DNA of 64,000 nucleotides from Natronospirales bacterium (lineage in GTDB: Bacteria; Pseudomonadota; Gammaproteobacteria; Natronospirales; REEB76). The stretch spans positions 114,514 through 178,513 of the forward strand of contig JAKAXB010000005.1 of the NCBI GenBank assembly GCA_021816765.1. The letters run 5' to 3'. Position 1 is the stretch's first letter, and the number at the start of each line of letters is the position of its first letter. The translations under genes and the position numbers were made by a program. Positions 57,830 through 64,000 of this stretch are shown in pieces. The notes beneath the pieces are model-generated. The model searched no databases, was not told where the DNA came from, and worked only from the letters and a program-made list of their open reading frames with translations.

Positions 57830-58558
57830 TTATGATGTGAAGCGTACAGTTACTACTGTGACGTTGTCTCGTGCGCCGCGTTCCAAGGCAAACATGATCA
57901 GTTTGTCAACAGCTTGTTCATTATTATTGAGTGTTTTTATGATTTCATCGTTGCTGAGTTCCTTGTAAAGCCCGTCACTGCACAGCAGGTAGATATCGCC
58001 AGGCCGTATTGCGAAGAGCTCAATATCCATGAATAAGCTTGGCATAGCACCGATAGCACGGGTAATGCGGTTTGCCTGGGGGTGATCCGCCGCCTCTTCG
58101 CGCGTAATGAGACCGCTCGCCACCAGGTCTTCCACCATGGCATGATCCTGCATCATCTGTTCGATGTGCCGTCCCCGGATGCGATACAAACGGCTGTCAC
58201 CAGCCCACAGACAAGCCGCATGACGGCCGCGCGCAACCAGCGCCAGCACCGTGCTACCGATGGTGCGTTCCTTCTGGCGCATCGCCAAAGTAAGAAGTTT
58301 TCGGTTTGCTTCCAACAGACGATCCTCGGCGGCATCAATCAATGCGCTGAGGCCGCTGTTCGCAGGCAACTGCGCAAGCCGGTCCACTACAATTTGGCTC
58401 GCGACATCACCGGCAGCATGACCCCCCATGCCATCCGCTACTGCCCACACTCCCAGATCTGGGCGGTTCAGGAAGGCATCCTCATTGGTCTTGCGCACCG
58501 CACCGACGTTGGTGATACCAAAGGAGTTCCAGTGCAATGCGGGCGCGGGTTCTTTCAT
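57830..58558 (-). CDS. PP2C-type protein Ser/Thr phosphatase
   Basis: 242-residue soluble phosphatase with the PPM motifs AVRKTNEDAFL, WAVADGMGGHAAGDVAS (metal-binding Asp42), LWAGDSRLYRIR, YLLCSDGLYKELSNDEI, and the final Asp-Asn in ARDNVTVVTV. All metal ligands look intact. ATG 58558 has AAGG upstream; an in-frame start at 58723 adds 55 residues without motif. It is the first gene of the kinase unit and presumably reverses that kinase, as PP2C-kinase pairs do in other bacteria. Confidence 0.9.
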   Translation of the reverse strand: MKEPAPALHWNSFGITNVGAVRKTNEDAFLNRPDLGVWAVADGMGGHAAGDVASQIVVDRLAQLPANSGLSALIDAAEDRLLEANRKLLTLAMRQKERTIGSTVLALVARGRHAACLWAGDSRLYRIRGRHIEQMMQDHAMVEDLVASGLITREEAADHPQANRITRAIGAMPSLFMDIELFAIRPGDIYLLCSDGLYKELSNDEIIKTLNNNEQAVDKLIMFALERGARDNVTVVTVRFTS

Positions 58559-58923
58559 GCCGTGATACCTTGAATTGTGTGTTCCGTGAGTGGGCAGCGA
58601 TGGTGGACGGATGCCCCACCTTGGCGGCAACATGTTACATAACCGTAAACCATGCTTGTAGCCTGCGGCCAGCAGGCTATTGTGTATCGGGGGGGCTATT
58701 GCCCTAATTGCCCATATATCCATGTGGGGTTATGGGCAGGTCCCGGACCTAATCTTACATAATTGTTGCCAACCCAGGGGTGGTCACGCTATCTTAGCGC
58801 CGTCCCCTACGTCGTTGACACCATAACCAGCCACGGCTGGATTCGATGCAGTGGCACCCTGTGCATATTGCTAACGTGCTGCCGGCGCGCAGTGATTTCG
58901 GGAACAACTCCAGAAGGTCCCTG
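58559..58923. other. Divergent intergenic region between phosphatase and TpsB genes
   Basis: 365 bases with no gene. Likely promoter for tpsB: TTGCCA (58766-58771) and TATCTT (58790-58795), 18 bases apart. A perfect hairpin TAGCCTGC (58659-58666) / GCAGGCTA (58672-58679) lies in the region that leads into the phosphatase gene on the minus strand. No clear promoter for that strand is seen. Confidence 0.45.
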
Positions 58924-60951
58924 ATGACGGCTAGCCTATTTCGTATTTCTGCATTCCGTAACTGGTCCTTAAAGTTGCTGCTTGGCGTATTGCTGCCAAG
59001 CATGGTCTTGGCCGCCCCCCCTGTGCCGCTACCACCACCGCTACCGGGTGGTGCGCAGCCAGGCGGCGCACAACCTATCGTGCCACCGCCGATCCTGCCG
59101 CTTCCGGAAACCAACCTGCAAATCAATATTCCTCCTGTCGTGGAACGACCGTTGGAAACCAGGCAAGGTGCGAGAGTATTTGTCAGGAAATTCATCATCA
59201 CCGGTGTAATCGGGGATCGCAGTAGCGGCATTATCCCGGAGGAAGTGCAGAAGGCAGTGGATAGACGTTTCTCACAGATCAAAGCGTTGGTTGAGAAACA
59301 ACTGCAGCGAGTAGAATATCGCCAGACCCAGAAACCACAAGAATTCTCTTCGAAAGAGCACAAGCAAATAGCCCGGTTTATGCAAGGCAAGGTGAAAGCA
59401 GAATCACCTGAAATGCAGAAAAAAGCGTATCAGCAGTTTATCCGGCAGTTGCAACTTGAACACTTGGCTCACCTTCGTGGATTGACAATTGGTGAACTAC
59501 AGCAGATTGCGAATGTGGTAACAGAGTATTATCACCAGCGCGGCTATTTCCTCGCACGCGCAGTGATTCCGGCGCAGGAAGTCACTGATGGCATTGTGCA
59601 TATCCGTGTGCTTGAAGGTCGTCTGCATAAAGTTGTAACCGTCGGTAACAAGCGTTACTCAAGTGCACTGTTAGCAAGGCCATTTAAATCCATGATCGGT
59701 AACTTGGTAACGGTGAAGCAGAGTGAGAATGCATTGCTTACCCTGGCGCAATATCCCGGGTTGAGTGCATTCGGGGTATTCAGACCAGGTGATTACGTTG
59801 GTACCACTGATATGGTTATCAACGTGCAGCAGGAGCGTCCTTATGATGCAAGCATACGCATGGATAATGAAGGAACGGCATTTACCGGGCGACGTCGTCT
59901 TATTGGTACCTTTGACTGGAACAACCCAACTGGCGATGCGGATCTTCTCAGGGTTACGGCACTGAAGACATTTTCACCTGAAAACTCCATTTTCGGCGAT
60001 ATTCGTTACGAGCATCCATTCTACAACCCTGAAAATACAATAGCTGTGGATGTAAGCCGGAACTCATTCAATGTTACCGGCTCCGGAATAACCCCAGGTA
60101 CTATCGGCGGCATATCTAAAATAGCAACATTGTCGCTGCAGCGCGCATTTTTACGCTCACGTGAGCAAAACATCATCGGTACGATTGATTTGAGCCGCAA
60201 GCAGGCTGATACCCAATTTCTTGGCAATGTCGTCGGACGTGACAATCTTGCGGTACTGGGATTCCAATTGAATTATGATTCCATCAACCCATCCCTTGGC
60301 ATCATCACTACCAGTTCCATCCGTCTGGAACGCGGACTTCCAGGCGTGCTGGGTGTGCCGAGTAACTCGGCGATTGAGAACAAGCAAGTTTTTCCGCCCC
60401 CCAGCCGGTTTGGAGGCAATGGCCAACCGGCACTGCCGAGCTTCACGCGCCTGACAGTCCATTATCAACTGTTCAAGAGCCTGCCTTACAACCAGTCAAT
60501 GTTATTTCGCCTGGATGGTCAGTACTCACCTGATATATTGACATCGCTGGAGCAATTCGTGATTGGCGGACCCGATAGTGTGCGTGCCGTACCCACCTCG
60601 CAATTCCTGACTGACAAGGGAGTGTTCGGTTCACTGTCGTACAGTGTCCGTGCTCCGGGCTTTGCGGACAAAGCCGCATTCGGGGGATTTACCTGGGGGC
60701 AAGTGTTGCGCTTCAGTATTTTCAGCGATGCTGCCGTCGGTATTTTGAATAACCCGGTAAATCCCAATACCAAGCGTATCGCGGTGGAAGGCAATGGCAT
60801 CGGCATTGAATTCATCTGGCCTGGCAAGTTCACGGCTGACCTGCAATGGGCGCACCTGAACGGTGGGGCGCGGCCCGGTGCGACGATCTATGACCCTACG
60901 GCCATCCGCAGCGCCTCCCAGCTGTGGGCTGACGCGACCTTCAGTTTTTAA
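58924..60951 (+). CDS. Two-partner secretion outer-membrane transporter (TpsB, ShlB/FhaC family)
   Basis: 675-residue Omp85-type transporter secreting the adjacent TpsA. It has a signal peptide (KLLLGVLLPSMVLA), a Pro-rich stretch at about 31-60, and POTRA 1 from about 85 to 234 with the family text TEYYHQRGYFLARAVIPAQE. The POTRA is interrupted by about 70 helical Gln/Lys-rich residues (about 115-185). POTRA 2 follows at about 235-320, then the 16-strand barrel ending WADATFSF. The lid motif GGPDSVRAVPTSQF is in place. ATG 58924 has AGAAGG upstream; 58846 is less likely. tpsA follows after 62 bases. Confidence 0.9.
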   Translation: MTASLFRISAFRNWSLKLLLGVLLPSMVLAAPPVPLPPPLPGGAQPGGAQPIVPPPILPLPETNLQINIPPVVERPLETRQGARVFVRKFIITGVIGDRSSGIIPEEVQKAVDRRFSQIKALVEKQLQRVEYRQTQKPQEFSSKEHKQIARFMQGKVKAESPEMQKKAYQQFIRQLQLEHLAHLRGLTIGELQQIANVVTEYYHQRGYFLARAVIPAQEVTDGIVHIRVLEGRLHKVVTVGNKRYSSALLARPFKSMIGNLVTVKQSENALLTLAQYPGLSAFGVFRPGDYVGTTDMVINVQQERPYDASIRMDNEGTAFTGRRRLIGTFDWNNPTGDADLLRVTALKTFSPENSIFGDIRYEHPFYNPENTIAVDVSRNSFNVTGSGITPGTIGGISKIATLSLQRAFLRSREQNIIGTIDLSRKQADTQFLGNVVGRDNLAVLGFQLNYDSINPSLGIITTSSIRLERGLPGVLGVPSNSAIENKQVFPPPSRFGGNGQPALPSFTRLTVHYQLFKSLPYNQSMLFRLDGQYSPDILTSLEQFVIGGPDSVRAVPTSQFLTDKGVFGSLSYSVRAPGFADKAAFGGFTWGQVLRFSIFSDAAVGILNNPVNPNTKRIAVEGNGIGIEFIWPGKFTADLQWAHLNGGARPGATIYDPTAIRSASQLWADATFSF

Positions 60952-61013
60952 GCTAAACTGTATTTAACGATATATCGGGTCCGGGCAGCCTACATAGAAT
61001 GATGAGGGATGGC

Positions 61014-64000
61014 ATGCGGCGAGCAGCAGAACCCGCAATGGGGCAGGTACAACCAATGCATCACCCCAGACTGGACCGCAGGGTCATCGGTCTGCTGCTG
61101 GCGTGTCTCGCCGTGGCTGCCAATTCCGCAGTGGCCGGCCCTCAAGGCGGGCAAGTGGTCGCCGGTCAGGGTGATATTTCCAATCCCACCTCCACCACCA
61201 CGCTCATCAATCAACAGTCGAATCGTCTGGTGATTGATTGGACAAGCTTCAATATCGCCTCCAATGAAACGGTGCAGTTCGATCAGCCATCCGTTTCCGC
61301 CATGGCGCTGAATCGCATACTCGACCAGAACCCCAGCCAGATATTCGGCAGCATCATTGCCAACGGCCAGGTTTACCTGCTCAATCCCAATGGCATCATC
61401 TTTGGTAAAACTGCCATAGTAAATGTGGGCGGATTGTTCGCCACCGGTCTTAATATCAGCAACAGCGATTTTATGAGCGGCAATCTCAAGTTTGCCGCAC
61501 CCGACGGTCAGGATGGTGGTTACATCGTCAATCACGGCGTGCTGCAGGCGGCCGATGGCGGTTCCATCAACCTTATCGGCAGTAGCGTTCTCAATGACGG
61601 CATCATCATCGCCAATCTCGGTCAGGTAAATCTGGCAGCCGGTTCCGCCGTCACGGTGGATTTCAACGGTGATGGCCTCATGCAATTCCAGGTTACCGGT
61701 GCTGTGCTGCATAAAATGGTGAATGCCCAGACTGGGGCGGCGATTACTAATGCAGGCAAGATTGAAGCGAATGGCGGCACGGTAGTGATGACCGCGGCAG
61801 TGGCTGAACAGGTACTGATGCAAGCCGTGAACAACAGTGGCATCGTGCAGGCAGCCGGTATTCAAAACAAAAGCGGCCACATTTATCTTACCGGCAGCGG
61901 CGGTGACGTGATCAACAGTGGCACCCTGAATGCCAGCAGCGCCAGCGGCAACGGTGGCAGCATCACATTACAGTCCACCGGCACCACGGAATTGCGCGGC
62001 AACGCCTCTGTGAACGCCGCGTCCGCTGTCAGCACCGGCGGCAGCATACAGATTCTGGGCAATCAGGTCGGGGTGCTGGATCGAGCCAGCGTGAATGCCT
62101 CCGGCGCCCACGGCGGTGGCACGATTCTGGTAGGCGGCGACGAGCATGGAGCGCCAGGAGTTCAAGCCGCTTCCGCCACCGTGCTTGGGCAGAATGCCTC
62201 ACTGACCGCTAATGCAACGACCAGTGGCAACGGTGGTGAGGTGGTCCTCTGGTCCAAGAATTACACCGGTTTTTATGGACATATCAATGTACAAGGGGGC
62301 ATGCAGGGCGGCAACGGCGGGTTTGTGGAAACCTCAAGCCGCGGAAATTTGCAGGTGGGCGGTACGGTAAATGCCACCGCGCCAGCGGGGCCATCGGGAA
62401 CCTGGCTGCTGGATCCACAGGACGTGAACATCACCAATGTGAGCCCGACCAGCGGCGGCACGTTCAGTACCGGCACCTATACCCCGTCGAGCGGCAACCC
62501 CGGCAACGTGTATGTAGGTGATATCACCACTGCGTTGGCGGGCGGTACCAATGTCACCATCACCACCACCTGCAGCACCTGCGGCGGCAACGGCGATATC
62601 ACTGTCACGACCCCCATTTCCGGCTTTATCGTAGGGGGCAGCGGTACGGCAAACCTCGCTCTGCAGGCCAGCGGCAGCATCAATATTCAATCAGGGACGG
62701 GTATTGCTCCTACCGCCGGTACGCTGAATGTGTCATTGATTACCAATGCCAGCGGTCTGAGCTGTGGTTCCACTGCTTGCGGTATCACTGTCAGCGCGCC
62801 TATCACTACCAACAACGGCAGTTTCACCGCCCAGGCCACCGGCACCAATGCCGGGGCAGTGGTGGTGGGTGCGGCAGTCAATACGGGCACAGGGGCGATC
62901 ACGCTTCAGGGCAACGGTGTCAACGACAGCGGCGGTGCCGGTTCTCTACTGCAGTCAGTTGGCGGCGGAACAGTGAGCCTGGTTTCCGCAGGTGCGTCGA
63001 TATCTCTGACCAGCGCCAGCACCAGTCTTTCGGGGGCCATCACTGCCAGCAACAGTGCAGGCGGCGCAGTCACCCTGACTAACGCAACCGCGACACAACT
63101 GGGAAATGTGACCCTGGGTACCGGCGCGCTCACGGTGAGCGGCACTGGCATCACCCAGGTGGGTGGAACTGCCATCACCCAGGCGGCAGGCGGCGGGGCC
63201 GCGACCTTCAACGGCGGAGCGGGGCCGATCAGCCTGGGCAACGCCAATACGCTTACTGGTGTGGTGGCGCTCAACAACAGCGGCGCCAACGCCGTGAGTC
63301 TGACCAATACGGTGGCCACGCAACTGGGGGCGAGCGCCGTGGGCGGCAGTCTGAGCGTGACCTCTAACGGTACCCTCACCGAGAGCGGCACACTTACTGT
63401 GACGGGGGCGGCAACTTTCACGCAGAACTCCACCGTTTCAGGCAATCAGGACATCCTGCTGGGAAGTCAGGCCAACGATTTCCAGGGCACCACCACATTT
63501 GCAGCTGGTGTGGGGGCCGGCATCGGCACCCTCAGCTTACGCAACGTTGATGCACTGGCCACCTTCCCGACGTTATCTTCGGTGCCGGTAAATCTGACGC
63601 TGATATTCAACGCTGCCGGCGTGAGCATCCCGCTTACTGGGCTATCGCTTACCGGCAACCTGTCCATCACTGCGGGTGGCGCCATCGGCCAGAACGGAAC
63701 GCTGAGCGTTGGTGGCGTTTCAAACTTCGCGGCCGGATCCAATGGCATCACGTTGAGCAATGCCGGCAACAATTTCACCGGTGCGGTGACCCTGAGCAAC
63801 AGTGGCGCCAACAATGTCACCTTGAACAACGGCGCCAATCTGCTGACGCTGGGCGGTGCATCGAGTGTCGGCACCGGGACCTTGACGCTGACCAGTGCCG
63901 GGATCGTCGAAGGCGCCGGAGCAACCATCACGCAGGCGGCGGGTGCGGGTGTGGTGAACATTTCTGCCGGAGCCGGGATCATTGCCCTGGGCAATGCCAA
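61014..64000 (+). CDS. Two-partner secretion exoprotein TpsA, 5' part (runs off window)
   Basis: Open from ATG 61014 (SD GAGGG just upstream; other in-frame ATGs at 60999, 61002, 61038 and 61056) to the edge, so at least 995 residues. It has an export signal (RRVIGLLLACLAVAANSAVA), then the TPS/haemagglutinin N-terminal domain with QVVAGQGDI, NRLVIDWTSFNI and VYLLNPNGIIFGKTA. The rest is low-complexity beta-helix repeats rich in Gly, Ala, Asn, Thr. Two Cys pairs (CSTC at 520-523, CGSTAC at 584-589) break the otherwise Cys-free pattern. Exported by the TpsB encoded upstream. The cargo type, adhesin or other, depends on the missing C-terminus. Confidence 0.9.
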   Translation, partial: MRRAAEPAMGQVQPMHHPRLDRRVIGLLLACLAVAANSAVAGPQGGQVVAGQGDISNPTSTTTLINQQSNRLVIDWTSFNIASNETVQFDQPSVSAMALNRILDQNPSQIFGSIIANGQVYLLNPNGIIFGKTAIVNVGGLFATGLNISNSDFMSGNLKFAAPDGQDGGYIVNHGVLQAADGGSINLIGSSVLNDGIIIANLGQVNLAAGSAVTVDFNGDGLMQFQVTGAVLHKMVNAQTGAAITNAGKIEANGGTVVMTAAVAEQVLMQAVNNSGIVQAAGIQNKSGHIYLTGSGGDVINSGTLNASSASGNGGSITLQSTGTTELRGNASVNAASAVSTGGSIQILGNQVGVLDRASVNASGAHGGGTILVGGDEHGAPGVQAASATVLGQNASLTANATTSGNGGEVVLWSKNYTGFYGHINVQGGMQGGNGGFVETSSRGNLQVGGTVNATAPAGPSGTWLLDPQDVNITNVSPTSGGTFSTGTYTPSSGNPGNVYVGDITTALAGGTNVTITTTCSTCGGNGDITVTTPISGFIVGGSGTANLALQASGSINIQSGTGIAPTAGTLNVSLITNASGLSCGSTACGITVSAPITTNNGSFTAQATGTNAGAVVVGAAVNTGTGAITLQGNGVNDSGGAGSLLQSVGGGTVSLVSAGASISLTSASTSLSGAITASNSAGGAVTLTNATATQLGNVTLGTGALTVSGTGITQVGGTAITQAAGGGAATFNGGAGPISLGNANTLTGVVALNNSGANAVSLTNTVATQLGASAVGGSLSVTSNGTLTESGTLTVTGAATFTQNSTVSGNQDILLGSQANDFQGTTTFAAGVGAGIGTLSLRNVDALATFPTLSSVPVNLTLIFNAAGVSIPLTGLSLTGNLSITAGGAIGQNGTLSVGGVSNFAAGSNGITLSNAGNNFTGAVTLSNSGANNVTLNNGANLLTLGGASSVGTGTLTLTSAGIVEGAGATITQAAGAGVVNISAGAGIIALGNA
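63060..64000 (+). repeat. Degenerate beta-helix repeats in TpsA
   Basis: Units such as ITQAAGGGAATFNGGAGPIS followed by LGNANTLTGVVALNNSGANA recur later as ITQAAGAGVVNISAGAGII and NAGNNFTGAVTLSNSGANN. They are spaced by tens of residues and vary in length, so they are degenerate structural repeats. The array continues past the window edge. Confidence 0.6.

Noticed and set aside
58846..58880. Possible sigma-54 promoter (TGGCAC near 58852) before tpsB
   Set aside because: The distance to the following TTGC is about twice what sigma-54 sites need, and it lies too close to the chosen start.
60990..64000. Several long minus-strand frames opposite tpsA (60990-61880, 62906-63445, 63467-64000)
   Set aside because: They mirror the low-complexity repeats of the plus-strand exoprotein, giving Val/Pro/Ala-rich sequence without signals or motifs.

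Overview
The window is about 64 kb of GC-rich DNA (roughly 60 percent by eye), almost fully coding on both strands. It most likely comes from a gammaproteobacterium. The evidence is a Tol-Pal block in the order ruvC-ruvA-ruvB-ybgC-tolQ-tolR-tolA-tolB-pal-cpoB-queE-queC-tRNA-Lys, which matches the arrangement known from Pseudomonas, together with a complete mlaFEDCB operon, a monofunctional RelA-type alarmone synthetase and a sucA-sucB-lpd cluster. I cannot name the genus from the sequence alone.

Layout. 1-3.5 kb: 2-oxoglutarate dehydrogenase complex (sucA 3' end, sucB, lpd). 3.5-8.5 kb: a secreted deacetylase, a Bax-type glucosaminidase, relA and a YfaZ-like outer-membrane protein. 8.5-18.1 kb: yebC, ruvCAB, ybgC, tolQRAB-pal-cpoB, queEC and tRNA-Lys, all on the plus strand. 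18.1-20.6 kb: an 880-base region without clear genes that holds a row of hairpins, a small membrane protein, and a class I aldolase. 20.8-24.8 kb: the mla lipid-transport operon behind a promoter overlapped by a palindromic operator, converging on a second MlaC/HpnM-like gene. 25-36.7 kb: accessory genes (a Met/His/Lys hexapeptide-repeat protein, an HD-GYP protein, arfB, an APC permease, a diguanylate cyclase, a BON protein, an AlkA-type glycosylase, fadH, a lipoprotein and an unknown protein). 36.7-44.6 kb (minus strand): a macA-like adaptor, an ABC ATPase, two tandem MacB-like permeases and three glycerol-phosphate genes, tightly packed and possibly one transcript. 44.6-50.7 kb: a Yip1-like protein, an RRM protein, bipA, pdxH, a beta-hydroxyacid dehydrogenase and dusA. 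50.8-51.7 kb: an apparently intact IS5-family element with a 3-bp target duplication and a -1 frameshift transposase. 51.8-64 kb: a methyltransferase, then a minus-strand PP2C phosphatase, a very large Ser/Thr kinase and a membrane protein, divergent from a two-partner secretion pair (TpsB transporter and TpsA exoprotein) whose exoprotein gene runs off the window.

The envelope is the common theme: Tol-Pal for outer-membrane constriction, Mla for lipid asymmetry, a tripartite-type exporter, and two-partner secretion. The most unusual locus is the right-hand end. There a transmembrane kinase with a helical repeat region and a C-terminal FGE/sulfatase-modifying-factor-like domain, plus its likely phosphatase, sits head to head with a two-partner secretion system. 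The transporter of that system carries a helical, Gln/Lys-rich insertion inside its first POTRA domain. A functional link between kinase and secretion is inference from position only.
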